From contig CAWGZM010000010.1 in NCBI GenBank assembly GCA_963827065.1, forward strand, positions 1 to 64,000: a DNA stretch of 64,000 nt. The letters run 5' to 3'. The notes below the pieces were generated by a model. That model was not told the origin of the DNA. It did no database searches and saw only the letters and a list, made by a program, of their open reading frames with translations. Of this stretch, positions 34,190 through 42,908 are shown piece after piece. This DNA is from JACVRW01 sp963827065 (GTDB taxonomy: Bacteria > Actinomycetota > Thermoleophilia > Solirubrobacterales > Thermoleophilaceae). How positions within the stretch are numbered: position 1 is the stretch's first letter; each line of letters begins with the position of its first letter. The translations under genes and the position numbers were made by a program.

Positions 34190-35056
34190 GTGCGCGGGCA
34201 AGGGATGGGGGCTGGACTGCGGTGGGCGCTCTGGATGGCCGCGGTGCTGCTGGCCGCGCTGGCGCTGGCAGCCTGCGGCGACGATGACGACGACGGCGGC
34301 GGCAACGGAGGCGGTGGCGGTGGCGGCGGCGCCCAGGAGGCCGAGCTCGACCTCTACGAGGAGGGTCAGCTGACCGTCGGCGCCGAGTTCCCCGTCAAGG
34401 GCTTCATCGAGCTCCCGATCGACGACCCGAAGGGCTTCGAGGTCGACTTCGCCGACGCACTTGCGAAGGAGCTCGGCGTCCCGAAGGTGCAGTGGGTGCC
34501 CACGACTTTCGCCGGCCTCTTCTCGCCCGCGCCGAAGCCGTTCGACATGTCGATCCAGGAGGTCACGATCACCGACGAGCGCGCCAAGGTCGTCGACTTC
34601 AGCGTCCCCTACTTCGACGCCAACCAGGGCTTCCTGATCTCCAAGGGCGGGCCGGCCGAGGGCGTGCAGTCGATCGCCGACATGAAAGGACTCCTGTTCG
34701 GGTTCCAGGTGGCCACCACGGGCGGCGCCTACATCCAGGACGAGATCCAGCCCGACGAGCAGCCGCGGGAGTTCTCGACGCTTCCCCCCGCCACGCAGGC
34801 GCTCGCCAACGGGCAGATCGACGCGTTCCTGATGGACGTGGCTATCGGTTCGCAGATCGTCAAGGAGCGCGGCGATCAGATCGCCATGCCGGGCCAGTTC
34901 ATCACCGACGAGCAGTACGGCGTGGTCTTCGAGAAGGGCAACCCCCTGAGGGCCGAGGTGAACAAGGCGATCGAGGCGATCAAGGCCGACGGCACGCTCG
35001 AGCGGCTGCAGGCCAAGTGGTTCCCCGGCACCGAGGAGCTGCCGGTCCTGGAGTAG
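34190..35056 (+). CDS. ABC transporter substrate-binding lipoprotein (polar amino acid family)
   Basis: A 288-residue protein with a signal peptide and lipobox LALAAC (Cys at about residue 30), then a Gly/Asp-rich linker. The binding domain shows LTVGAEFPVKGFIELPIDDP, GFEVDFADALAKELG and ITDERAKVVDFSVPYFDANQ, typical of SBP family 3 proteins that bind polar amino acids or opines. The ligand cannot be named. GTG 34190 follows GGGAGG at the right spacing. It starts a three-gene transporter operon (SBP, permease, ATPase) and an acyl-CoA dehydrogenase follows on the same strand. Confidence 0.9.
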   Translation: MRGQGMGAGLRWALWMAAVLLAALALAACGDDDDDGGGNGGGGGGGGAQEAELDLYEEGQLTVGAEFPVKGFIELPIDDPKGFEVDFADALAKELGVPKVQWVPTTFAGLFSPAPKPFDMSIQEVTITDERAKVVDFSVPYFDANQGFLISKGGPAEGVQSIADMKGLLFGFQVATTGGAYIQDEIQPDEQPREFSTLPPATQALANGQIDAFLMDVAIGSQIVKERGDQIAMPGQFITDEQYGVVFEKGNPLRAEVNKAIEAIKADGTLERLQAKWFPGTEELPVLE

Positions 35057-35069
35057 CGTTCCGCCTCAC

Positions 35070-35945
35070 ATGTCCGGCATCGGCTTCGGGACCCCGATAG
35101 AGCCCCAGGGGGCCGGGACGAGCACGCTCGACACCGCGCGCCGCGGCTCGCGGCGCCGCAACACGCTCATCTCCGCGGTCAGCACGGTCGTCTTCTTCGC
35201 GGTCATCGGCGGGCTGATCGCACTGTCGCCCGGGGCCGACAAGGTCGTCGACTCGTTCTTCTCGGCCAGCGGCTTCGAGGACAGCTTCGAGCCGATCGCG
35301 AAGGGCTTCTGGCTGAACGTGAAGCTGATGCTGGTGGCCGAGGCGTTCGTGCTCGTCCTGGGCCTCCTGATCGCCGTCATCCGCAGCCTGCCCGGCCCGG
35401 TGTTGGCGCCGCTGCGGATCGTGGCGCTCATCTACACCGATGTGTTCCGAGCCATCCCGCTGATCCTCGTGATCTTCATGGTCGGTCTCGGGCTGCCGGC
35501 GCTGCGGCTCGAGTTCATCTCGGACCGGTCGGTGTTCGCCTACGGCGTGGTCGCGCTGGTGCTCGTCTACTCCGCCTACGTCGCCGAGGTCTACCGCGCG
35601 GGGATCGACTCGGTGCATTCGAGCCAGGCCGCGGGCGCGCGCTCGCTGGGGCTGACACAGTGGCAGTCGATGCGCTTCGTGATCCTGCCGCAGGCGATCC
35701 GGCGGGTGATCCCACCGCTCCTGAACGACTTCATCGGCCTCCAGAAGGACACCGCGCTCGTGGGCCTGCTCGGCCTCGTCGAGGTGGCGCGCGCCGCCGA
35801 GAACTACGCGGCCGAGACCTTCAACTTCACCGGCTACACCATGGCCGCACTGTTCTTCATCGCCATCACCATCCCGCTCGCGCGGACCACCGACTGGCTC
35901 ATCAACCGCGACCGCCGGCGCATGGCGGGGGCCACCACCGCATGA
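35070..35945 (+). CDS. Amino acid ABC transporter permease (HisM/GlnP-like)
   Basis: A 291-residue protein with an N-terminal cytoplasmic region and membrane helices beginning at about residue 35. The permease core contains NVKLMLVAEAFVLVLGLLIA, RAIPLILVIFMVGLGLPALR and the EAA loop region GARSLGLTQWQSMRFVILPQ followed by AIRRVIPPLLNDFIGLQKDT, which contacts the ATPase. A longer first half (residues 1-90) carries an extra helix and a periplasmic stretch, as seen in several actinobacterial homologues. Its stop overlaps the ATPase start (ATGA). Confidence 0.9.
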   Translation: MSGIGFGTPIEPQGAGTSTLDTARRGSRRRNTLISAVSTVVFFAVIGGLIALSPGADKVVDSFFSASGFEDSFEPIAKGFWLNVKLMLVAEAFVLVLGLLIAVIRSLPGPVLAPLRIVALIYTDVFRAIPLILVIFMVGLGLPALRLEFISDRSVFAYGVVALVLVYSAYVAEVYRAGIDSVHSSQAAGARSLGLTQWQSMRFVILPQAIRRVIPPLLNDFIGLQKDTALVGLLGLVEVARAAENYAAETFNFTGYTMAALFFIAITIPLARTTDWLINRDRRRMAGATTA

Positions 35946-36724
35946 ACGCCGCCGCGCCGGTGCTGCGCCTCGAGCAGGTCTACAAGCGTTACGGCGACAT
36001 CGAGGTGCTGCGCGGCGTCGATCTCGACGTGGCCGAGGGCGACGTCGTCTGCCTGATCGGTGCTTCCGGCTGCGGCAAGTCGACCCTGCTCAAGTGCTCG
36101 AACCTGATCGAGCCGATCAGCGCCGGGCGGATCATGCTCGAGGGCGAGGAGATCACCTCCGAGAACACCGACCCGGACCGCGTGCGCCGACACATCGGGA
36201 TCGTCTTCCAGGCGTTCAACCTGTTCCCCCACATGAACGTGCTCTCGAACGTGACGCTCGCTCCGCGCCGCGTGCTCGGCATGCCGGCGCGCGAGGCCGA
36301 GGAGCGGGCGCGCGAGCTGCTCGCACGCTTCGGCCTGGCAGAAAAGCTCGAGGAGTACCCGGACCGGCTCTCGGGTGGGCAGCAGCAGCGCGCGGCGATC
36401 GCGCGGGCGCTCGCCATGCAGCCGCGCCTGCTCCTGCTCGACGAGGTCACGAGCGCGCTCGATCCCGAGCTCGTCGGGGAGGTGCTCACGGTGATCCGCG
36501 AGCTCGCCGAGAGCGGCATGACGATGGTGATCGCGACTCACGAGATGGGCTTCGCCCGTCAGATCGCGGACCGCATCTGCTTCCTCTACCAGGGCGTCGT
36601 CCTCGAGCAGGGGCCTCCCGAGCAGATCTTTGGCAACCCGCGCGAGGAACGCACGCAGGCCTTCCTCAAGCGCATCACCGAGGCCGGCCGCGCCGCGGAC
36701 CTGACGGCGACCGGGCCCAGCTAG
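35942..36724 (+). CDS. Amino acid ABC transporter ATP-binding protein (GlnQ-like)
   Basis: A 260-residue ATPase: Walker A LIGASGCGKSTLLKCSN (about residue 40), Q-loop IVFQAFNLFPHMNVLSN, signature LSGGQQQRAAIARALAMQ, Walker B LLLLDEVTSALDPELVG and the H-switch VIATHEMGFA. It matches GlnQ/ArtP-type ATPases for polar amino acids. The start overlaps the permease stop. Together with the preceding two genes it forms a complete importer. The C-terminal tail of about 15 residues (EAGRAADLTATGPS) is unusual but not disruptive. Confidence 0.93.
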   Translation: MNAAAPVLRLEQVYKRYGDIEVLRGVDLDVAEGDVVCLIGASGCGKSTLLKCSNLIEPISAGRIMLEGEEITSENTDPDRVRRHIGIVFQAFNLFPHMNVLSNVTLAPRRVLGMPAREAEERARELLARFGLAEKLEEYPDRLSGGQQQRAAIARALAMQPRLLLLDEVTSALDPELVGEVLTVIRELAESGMTMVIATHEMGFARQIADRICFLYQGVVLEQGPPEQIFGNPREERTQAFLKRITEAGRAADLTATGPS

Positions 36725-36752
36725 CACACACGAAAGACCAGGAGGACTCGCA

Positions 36753-37952
36753 GTGGACCTCGCACTCACCGCCGACCAGGAGGCGCTGCGCGCGCGAGCC
36801 CGCGCGCTGGCTGACACGATCAAGGAGCACGAGCTCGACTGCGAGGAGCAGAACGGGCTCGAGCCCGAGGCGCACGCGCAGATCGCGGCGCGCGTGCGCG
36901 AACTGCGCCTGAACGCGATCAACATGCCGTCCGAGTGGGGCGGCCAGGGCCTCGGAGTGCTCGACCAGGCGCTCGTCCAAGAGGAGCTCGGCGTGCTCAC
37001 GAACGCGCTCTGGGACACGGTCTGGCGCCCCGCCAACGCGCTGCGCGCCTGCACTCCCGAGCAACGGGCCGGCTACCTCGAGCCGGCCATCCGCGGCGAG
37101 CTGCGCGACTGCTTCGCGGTCACCGAGGCGGGTGCGGGCTCCGACCCGTCGCTGATCCAAACGACCGCCGAGCCGGCCGAGGGCGGCTACCGGCTGAACG
37201 GCGAGAAGTGGTTCGTGACGGTCGGCGACGTCGCCGACTTCCTGATCGTGCTGGCGCTCGTCCCACCCGAGGACGCGCCGACGCTCTTCCTGGTCGACAA
37301 GGACACGCCGGGCGTGACTGTCCTCCGGACGCCGCGCTACATGCACACCTTCGTCTACGAGCACCCGGAGTTCGGGTTCGAGGACGCGTTCGTGCCCGAG
37401 AGCGCGGTACTGGGCGGGGTCGGAGAGGGCTACGAGCTCACGCGCGACTGGTTCGTCGAGGAGCGGCTCATGATCGCCGCGCGCACGGTGGGCGCGGCGG
37501 AGCGCGCGCTGCGCTCGGCGGTCGACTGGGCCGGCGAGCGGGCGCAGTTCGGCCAGGAGCTGATCGGGTACCAGCTGATCCAGGGCATGATCACCGACAG
37601 CGTCGTCGACATCTCGACCAACCGTGCCCTCGTCCGGCAGGTGGCATGGGAGGCCGACCAGGGCATCGACCGGCGCCTGCTGCACGGCAAGGCGGCGGTC
37701 GTGAAGCTGTCCGCCTCGGAGGCCGCGGGCCGCGTGGTCGACCGGGCGCTCCAGATCCACGGCGGGCGCGGGTACATGCGCGAGAACCCCTGCGAGCGGC
37801 TCTACCGCGACCTGCGCGTCGACCGCATCTGGGAGGGCACGAGCGAGATCCAGCGCGTGATCGTGGCCAACGAGGTTGCGAAGCGCGGACTAGACGGCCT
37901 GCTTTCGTACGGCACCTCGCCGGGGCTGGCGGTAGAGGCGGCGCCAGTCTGA
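36753..37952 (+). CDS. Acyl-CoA dehydrogenase (long, divergent)
   Basis: A 399-residue family member with N-terminal LTADQEALRARARALADTIK, the FAD loop FAVTEAGAGSDPSLIQTTAE, LNGEKWFVTVGDVADFLIVL, and a C-terminal half with RAQFGQELIGYQLIQGMITD and HGGRGYMRENPCERLYRDLR followed by the Glu in RIWEGTSEIQRVIV. The GTG start is 28 bp after the ABC ATPase gene and preceded by AGGAGG, so it is probably in that operon. Its place beside amino acid import and a TPP enzyme suggests oxidation of a short or branched acyl-CoA made from that amino acid. It is more divergent than the other two copies. Confidence 0.9.
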   Translation: MDLALTADQEALRARARALADTIKEHELDCEEQNGLEPEAHAQIAARVRELRLNAINMPSEWGGQGLGVLDQALVQEELGVLTNALWDTVWRPANALRACTPEQRAGYLEPAIRGELRDCFAVTEAGAGSDPSLIQTTAEPAEGGYRLNGEKWFVTVGDVADFLIVLALVPPEDAPTLFLVDKDTPGVTVLRTPRYMHTFVYEHPEFGFEDAFVPESAVLGGVGEGYELTRDWFVEERLMIAARTVGAAERALRSAVDWAGERAQFGQELIGYQLIQGMITDSVVDISTNRALVRQVAWEADQGIDRRLLHGKAAVVKLSASEAAGRVVDRALQIHGGRGYMRENPCERLYRDLRVDRIWEGTSEIQRVIVANEVAKRGLDGLLSYGTSPGLAVEAAPV

Positions 37953-37953
37953 A

Positions 37954-38760
37954 TCAGGCCTCGGGGGGCGGCGGCGGCTCGGCGAGCCCCCAGGCGTCCG
38001 CGCCGCCGTCGACCACGATCGTCGTGCCGGTGATGTACCCGCCGGCGTCCGAGGCGAGGAAGGCGATCAGGCTCGCGACCTCCTCCGGCCGGCCGAGCCG
38101 GCCGAGCGGGACCGAGCGCTCCCATGCCGCGACGGCCTCCTCGCCGTAGCCCTCGAGCGCCTCGGTGGCGATCGTCCCGGGCGCCACGCAGACGCTGCGG
38201 ATGCTGTGCCGGCTCCACTCGAGCGCCAGCCCGGCGGCGAGATTTGCCACGGCGGCCCGGCCCGCCGCGGCGTGCGCGAAGCCCGGGATCCCGCGCAGCG
38301 GGCTGAATCCGACGAAGACGATCAGCCCGCCGCCGCCCGGAATCAGCGCACGCGTGGCGACTGCATGTGTGACGCTCCAGACGGCGTCGAGGGTGACGCG
38401 CTGCACCGCGCGCCAGCCCTTCAGCGAGATCTCCTCGGCGGGCGCCGAGAACTGACCGCCCGCGTTGTTGACGAGCACGTCGAGCTTGCCGAAGCGCTCG
38501 AGGGCGGCAGCCACGACCCGCTCGACCTCGCTCTCCTCGCGCAGGTCGGCGGCCAGCGCGAGGCACTCGCCGCCCCCGGCCTCGACAGCAGCTGCCGCCT
38601 CCTCGAGCGGCTCCGCGCGCCGCCCGCAGATCGCGACGCCAGCGCCTGTAGCGGCCAGCTCGAGCGCGGTCGCCCGCCCGATGCCGGTCCCCCCTCCGGT
38701 CACGAGCGCGACCCGGCCGGCGTTGGCGTCGGGTCGCAGCGGGGAGCCCGGGCCCGCCAC
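37954..38760 (-). CDS. Short-chain dehydrogenase/reductase, DECR-like, atypical active site
   Basis: A 268-residue SDR. The Rossmann motif VALVTGGGTGIGRATALELA, CGRRAEPLEEAAAAVEA, NNAGG (about residue 98) and PGTIATEAL are clear. In the catalytic region the usual Y-x3-K is replaced by AHAAAGRAAV: no Tyr, and Lys becomes Arg. Peroxisomal dienoyl-CoA reductase-type SDRs also lack the Tyr, so a 2,4-dienoyl-CoA or enoyl-CoA reductase is a reasonable guess; the Arg is odd. The start is taken as GTG 38760, just after the sulfatase-like gene stop; a CTG at 38769 is possible. It converges on the acyl-CoA dehydrogenase gene. Confidence 0.8.
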   Translation of the reverse strand: MAGPGSPLRPDANAGRVALVTGGGTGIGRATALELAATGAGVAICGRRAEPLEEAAAAVEAGGGECLALAADLREESEVERVVAAALERFGKLDVLVNNAGGQFSAPAEEISLKGWRAVQRVTLDAVWSVTHAVATRALIPGGGGLIVFVGFSPLRGIPGFAHAAAGRAAVANLAAGLALEWSRHSIRSVCVAPGTIATEALEGYGEEAVAAWERSVPLGRLGRPEEVASLIAFLASDAGGYITGTTIVVDGGADAWGLAEPPPPPEA

Positions 38761-38765
38761 CAGGA

Positions 38766-40283
38766 TCAGCCCTCGCCGCCGCCCTTGGGGAACTTGGGAA
38801 GGCCCTTGGGGCCGGCGTCCTTCAGGATGAGATTCCAGAGCCGGCGCACCTGCTGTGGATTGCTTGCGGCGACGTTGCGCGTCTCCCCAGGGTCCGCCTT
38901 GCGGTCGTAGAGGCGCAGGTCCTGGCGCTTGTTGCCGGCAATCAGGAGCCAGCGGTCGTCGCCGGCACTGACGTACGTGTTGTAGGACGCGGTGCGGTAG
39001 CCGCGCTTCTTCGCCGGCCGCTCTCCGTCGAACACCGGCGAGAGGTTCACGCCGTCCATGTCGTCGGGCACGTCGATGCCGGCGGCGCCCAGCACCGTCG
39101 GGCCGATGTCGTGCGTCGACGCGTAGTAGCTCGAGACCGCGTTCTTCGCCTTGCGGCCGGGGTGGCGCATCATCAGCGGCACGTGGGTGAGCGGCTGGTG
39201 CATCTCCGAAAAGCGCTTGCCGACCCAGCCGTACTCGCCGAGCAGGACACCGTGGTCGGACACGAGCACGACGAGCGTGTTCTCGTCGAGCCCCAGGTTG
39301 GCGAGCCTGTCGAGGAAGTTGCCGAGCCAGACGTCGACGAGCGTGACCTCGGCGGCGTAGAGCTGGCGCATCCGCCGCAGCAGGCCCTGCGAGAGACCGA
39401 GCTCGCGCCACTGCCCTGCCGGGGTGGCGAAGGGCTGGATCGGCTCGATGCCGTCGGGTCGCGGCGGGCCGTACATGTCTACGAGCCGGCGCGGGGCGTC
39501 CCAGGGCTCGTGCGCGTCGAACGAGTCGACCACGAGCGCAAACGGCTGGCGCGCGCGAGCCCACTCGAGCCAGCCCATCCCCTGCCTGAAGACCTTGGCC
39601 GCGTTGAAGTCCTCCTCGTCGCGGTCGCGCGGGTTGACCGCCAGGTATGTGCCCATACGGGGCTCTGACTTGCCGTCGTCGATCGAGGCCGGCATGAAGT
39701 GGTCGACCTGCTTCTCCGGCACCTTGCGCTTCGGCTTCTTGCGGACCGGGACCTGTCCGTCGACGAGGTCGACGCGGTCGAAGCGCGCCCGGAAGCGCTT
39801 GTGCACCGGCAGCAGCATGTGCGGGTTGTCGGTCACGTAGCCGGTGGTCCAGCCGTTGCGGCGCAGCACCTCGGTCCACATTTCACCGTCGCTGCCGACG
39901 GGCTCCCAGCCGGGCTGCGCCGGCAGGTCGTCCCACTTCGGCTTCCAGCCCCGGAACGGGAAGGTCCGGCGGCCCGCCATGATCGCCCGGCGCGCGGGGA
40001 TGGTCGGCATGCCCTCGGGGTAGGCGTTCGTGAAGCGCACACCCTCCCTCATCAGCTTGACCATCGCCGCGGTGCGGGCGCGGTCGCCGTAGATGTGGTC
40101 GGTGCGCAGGCTGTCCATCACGACGACGACGACGTTCATCGGGTTCGGCGGCGGCGACGCGGTGGTCTTCGTGGCGCTCGCCTCGCCGTTCGAGTCGCAC
40201 GCGCTCACGCCCAGCAGCGCGATGCCGGCAGCACCGGCGCCGCCGGCGCGGATCAGGTCGCGACGGGTCAGGTCCTGCGACAC
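38766..40283 (-). CDS. Tat-exported sulfatase-fold hydrolase with Thr at the nucleophile position
   Basis: A 505-residue protein with a Tat-like signal (TRRDLIRAGGAGAAGIALLG). The alkaline-phosphatase-superfamily core is clear: VVVVVMDSLRTDHIYGDRAR, VDSFDAHEPWD, TLVVLVSDHGVLLGEYGWVG and the C-terminal LYDRKADPGETRNVA. At the site where sulfatases carry Cys or Ser (C/S-x-P-x-R), this protein reads TIPAR, so no formylglycine can form. A Thr nucleophile is normal in phosphodiesterases and LtaS-like phosphotransferases. It is therefore more likely a phosphoester hydrolase or transferase acting outside the membrane. The SDR gene follows it closely. Confidence 0.82.
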   Translation of the reverse strand: MSQDLTRRDLIRAGGAGAAGIALLGVSACDSNGEASATKTTASPPPNPMNVVVVVMDSLRTDHIYGDRARTAAMVKLMREGVRFTNAYPEGMPTIPARRAIMAGRRTFPFRGWKPKWDDLPAQPGWEPVGSDGEMWTEVLRRNGWTTGYVTDNPHMLLPVHKRFRARFDRVDLVDGQVPVRKKPKRKVPEKQVDHFMPASIDDGKSEPRMGTYLAVNPRDRDEEDFNAAKVFRQGMGWLEWARARQPFALVVDSFDAHEPWDAPRRLVDMYGPPRPDGIEPIQPFATPAGQWRELGLSQGLLRRMRQLYAAEVTLVDVWLGNFLDRLANLGLDENTLVVLVSDHGVLLGEYGWVGKRFSEMHQPLTHVPLMMRHPGRKAKNAVSSYYASTHDIGPTVLGAAGIDVPDDMDGVNLSPVFDGERPAKKRGYRTASYNTYVSAGDDRWLLIAGNKRQDLRLYDRKADPGETRNVAASNPQQVRRLWNLILKDAGPKGLPKFPKGGGEG

Positions 40284-40291
40284 GTCTGTCT

Positions 40292-40510
40292 CTACCGGCC
40301 CCGGCCTATGTCGATCGGGCGAATGGCGTGCTCGTCGGGAAGCTTCGCGAGCACCTCGCGGGCAATCGCCTGCACGTCGCGCTCATCGTGACCGAAGTCG
40401 TCGAGGTACGACTTGAGCGCCGTCCAGGTGATCTTCAGCTGGGCAGGGGTCAGCTCAAGCCGGTACGCGACGTCGTCGGGGCCGATCAGATGCAGTTCAT
40501 CGTCAGGCAT
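40292..40510 (-). CDS. Small conserved-looking protein of unknown function
   Basis: A 72-residue protein: MPDDELHLIGPDDVAYRLEL, then TPAQLKITWTALKSYLDDFG and a basic C-terminus. The strand-strand-helix-helix look suggests a small globular domain. ATG 40510 is chosen; an upstream ATG at 40543 adds 11 residues. It lies 9 bp from the sulfatase-like gene on the same strand and may share its promoter. There is no recognised family. Confidence 0.6.
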   Translation of the reverse strand: MPDDELHLIGPDDVAYRLELTPAQLKITWTALKSYLDDFGHDERDVQAIAREVLAKLPDEHAIRPIDIGRGR

Positions 40511-40562
40511 GCGGGCCAGAACAGTACAAGGAGCGCTCGCCATCACCACTAACCTGTCGGCC

Positions 40563-41018
40563 GTGGCACGAACGTGGATCCTGACGGGCTCGCTCGACAA
40601 TTGGCGCGCCACCCGCGAGCACGGCTTCCGCGTCATCGGCGCCAAGGAGGGCCGCCGCGGCATGGCCGAGCAGATCGGCCCCGGCGACCGGATCGTCTTC
40701 TACGTCACGGGCCTCCAGGCCTTCGGCGGCAGCATCCGGGTGACCGGCGAGATGTACGAGGACCGGGAGCGGATCTGGCCCGGGAAGCCCGGCAAGGTGG
40801 ACCCGTACCCGTGGCGTTTCGAGACGGAGCCCGAGATAGTGCTCGAGGAGGACGAGTTCGTACCTGCGGTCGAGCTCGTCGGCGAGCTCGAGCACGCGGC
40901 CAAATGGCCGGCGGCGCATTGGCAGCTCGCCTTCCAGGGCCAGCTCCGGACGGTCTCGGATGCGGACGCCGAGCTGCTCGAGCGGCGCCTCCGCGCGGGC
41001 GCCCGCAGCGCGGCGTGA
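40563..41018 (+). CDS. EVE domain-containing protein
   Basis: A 151-residue protein with the EVE (PUA-like) pattern: TWILTGSLDNWRATREHGFR, then GPGDRIVFYVTGLQAFGGSI and KVDPYPWRFETEPEIVL, ending with WPAAHWQLAFQGQLRTVS. EVE domains bind modified nucleic acid bases; standalone actinobacterial forms have unknown targets. GTG 40563 is chosen because the domain begins right after it. The stop overlaps the next ORF by a GTGA junction. Confidence 0.78.
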   Translation: MARTWILTGSLDNWRATREHGFRVIGAKEGRRGMAEQIGPGDRIVFYVTGLQAFGGSIRVTGEMYEDRERIWPGKPGKVDPYPWRFETEPEIVLEEDEFVPAVELVGELEHAAKWPAAHWQLAFQGQLRTVSDADAELLERRLRAGARSAA

Positions 41019-41422
41019 GCCGGGTCACGCGCGCCTTCCGGCTGCTGAACAGTGAGCAGAAGGCGGCGGCCGCGGCCGCGGTCCTGTTGGCGGTCAGCAC
41101 GTTCGGGCCGTTCTCGTTCGTCGAGCTGGCGGAGCTCCTGCTCGCGGCGGGCGTGCTCGCCCTGTTGTTCGCGCGTGCCGAGGGCCAGAGCTTCCATCTG
41201 CCCTTCGGCGACGGCACGATCATCGCCACGGCGGGCGTCTGGGCGGGCATCCTGATCGTCGCGCGCCTGTTCGAGCGCTCGCTCGGCCAGAACCTGTTGG
41301 CGCTCGCCTGCGCGGCGATCCTGTTCCTCGCGGGCGCCCGCGAGCGCGCCAAGCGCCCACCGGACGACATCCCGCAGCAGCCGCCTCCTACCCCGCCGGC
41401 GGGATCGCCTGACGGAACCTGA
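41015..41422 (+). CDS. Small membrane protein coupled to the EVE gene
   Basis: A 135-residue protein with three to four hydrophobic helices (AAAAAAVLLAVSTFGPFSFV, LLLAAGVLALLFARAEG, IIATAGVWAGILIVARLFE and NLLALACAAILFLAGARERA) and a Pro-rich C-terminal tail. Its GTG overlaps the EVE stop, implying co-translation. The function is unknown. Its 3' end overlaps the convergent flavoenzyme gene by 35 bp. Confidence 0.65.
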   Translation: MSRVTRAFRLLNSEQKAAAAAAVLLAVSTFGPFSFVELAELLLAAGVLALLFARAEGQSFHLPFGDGTIIATAGVWAGILIVARLFERSLGQNLLALACAAILFLAGARERAKRPPDDIPQQPPPTPPAGSPDGT

Positions 41423-42899
41423 AGCGGAAGTCCGGGTCGACCTGCTTCTTGATCTGGCGGAGCCGCGGCAGGTTGCCCGCGTAGTAGGCGCGCGCCCAGC
41501 CCGGCAGCTGCGGGTCGATGTAGTTCTGGTAGGCCTGGCCGGATGCGAACGGCCGCAGCGCACGCCACACGCCGTTGATCCACGAGTTGGCCGCGCCGCC
41601 GCCAGAGCCGCTGAAGTACGCGCCGTACTGAAGCGAGAACAGCATGTCGCGGTGGACGAACGCGGTCGCGTCAGCCGCCGGCCGGTTGTAGGCGCCGCCG
41701 TACGCGTCGAGCAGGAGCGCGCCCGAGCCTGAGCCGCTGCGCTGGCGGCGCTCGATCCAGTCGATCATCGTCGCCCGCGCCCGTGGCGACAGCGGCTTGT
41801 CGAAGTAGTCGGACTTCGCGTAGAAGCTGGTGCGCGGCATCGTGCCGCCGGGGAAGGTGCCGACCGTATGGCAGGCCCGAAAGCCCTCCTGCAGGCAGCC
41901 CGCCCAGCGCAGCATGAGCGAGATGTAGCTCGCGCTCCCGACGCTCACGCGCGCGCCGCTGATGCGCGCGAGCGGCCGGATCAGCCGGCGCAGCTTCGCC
42001 GGCGAGCCGAAGAACTGACCGAGCGCGCTCACCGCCGGGCCGCCCGAGCCGGTGCCGAGCGAACAGATCGAGGTGAGCGTCGGCGGCGCGTGCGGGGCGA
42101 ACGCCTGCCAGGCGGCCAGCACCTGATTCGCCTGCGACCACGGGAACGAGATGAAGAAGTAGGCCGCGCCGCGAGTGCGGTGCGTCTGCATGGTCAGGCT
42201 CGTGACGATGCCGAAGTTGCCGCCCCCACCGCCCTGGCAGGCCCAGAAGAGGTCCTCGTCGCTGTCCGCCGTGACCCGGCGGATGCGCCCGTCGGCCGTG
42301 ACGATCGTGAGCGCGCGGATGTTGTCCGTCATCAGCCCCCAGCGCCGGCCCGCGAGCCCGTGGCCGCCGCCGAGCGCGAGCCCTGCCACGCCCACCGAAG
42401 GGCACGAGCCGCCCGGCACCGTCAGACCGCGGCGCGCGAGCGACGAGTACATGTCGATCAGCTGCGTCCCGGCACCGAGCGTGGCGCGCCCGTTCGAGAC
42501 GCGCACCCCGTTCATGCGCGAGAGGTCGACCACGACGCCGTTGCCCGTCGTCGAGTAGCCCGCGTAGCTGTGGCCGCCCGACCGCGCCACGACGTTGACG
42601 TCGAAGCGCCCCGCCCAGCGCACCACCGCCGCCACGTCCTGGGTGCTGACCGGCTGGACCACGGCGTCGGGCCGGGTGCCGTCGTAGCGCAGGTTGTAGA
42701 CGAGCCGGGCGCTGTTGTAGCCGGGCGTGCGTGGCAGGAAGACCTTGCCGCGGACCGCGTTGCGCAGCGCTCTGGCCGCCTGCGGCGACAGCGACGACGG
42801 CTCTGCGAGGGCGCCGGCGCCCGCCTGCCCCGGTACCGCCAACGCGAGCGCGGCTCCGGCGGCCCCCGAGAGGAACTCACGACGGTCGAGCCGGGCCAC
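41388..42899 (-). CDS. Berberine-bridge-type FAD oxidoreductase, Tat-exported
   Basis: A 503-residue flavoenzyme with a Tat signal (RLDRREFLSGAAGAALALAV). The FAD domain holds VVARSGGHSYAGYSTTGNGV, with the His expected to bind FAD 8-alpha, and GSCPSVGVAGLALGGGHGLA, with the Cys expected at C6, so bicovalent flavin attachment is likely. The C-terminal BBE segment reads QNYIDPQLPGWARAYYAGNL. Such enzymes oxidise sugars, alkaloids or polyketides using O2. The substrate is unknown; export suggests an extracellular or envelope substrate. It sits next to an MFS exporter on the same strand, 9 bp apart, which may handle the same compound. Confidence 0.9.
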   Translation of the reverse strand: MARLDRREFLSGAAGAALALAVPGQAGAGALAEPSSLSPQAARALRNAVRGKVFLPRTPGYNSARLVYNLRYDGTRPDAVVQPVSTQDVAAVVRWAGRFDVNVVARSGGHSYAGYSTTGNGVVVDLSRMNGVRVSNGRATLGAGTQLIDMYSSLARRGLTVPGGSCPSVGVAGLALGGGHGLAGRRWGLMTDNIRALTIVTADGRIRRVTADSDEDLFWACQGGGGGNFGIVTSLTMQTHRTRGAAYFFISFPWSQANQVLAAWQAFAPHAPPTLTSICSLGTGSGGPAVSALGQFFGSPAKLRRLIRPLARISGARVSVGSASYISLMLRWAGCLQEGFRACHTVGTFPGGTMPRTSFYAKSDYFDKPLSPRARATMIDWIERRQRSGSGSGALLLDAYGGAYNRPAADATAFVHRDMLFSLQYGAYFSGSGGGAANSWINGVWRALRPFASGQAYQNYIDPQLPGWARAYYAGNLPRLRQIKKQVDPDFRFRFRQAIPPAG

Positions 42900-42908
42900 G
42901 CGCGGACT

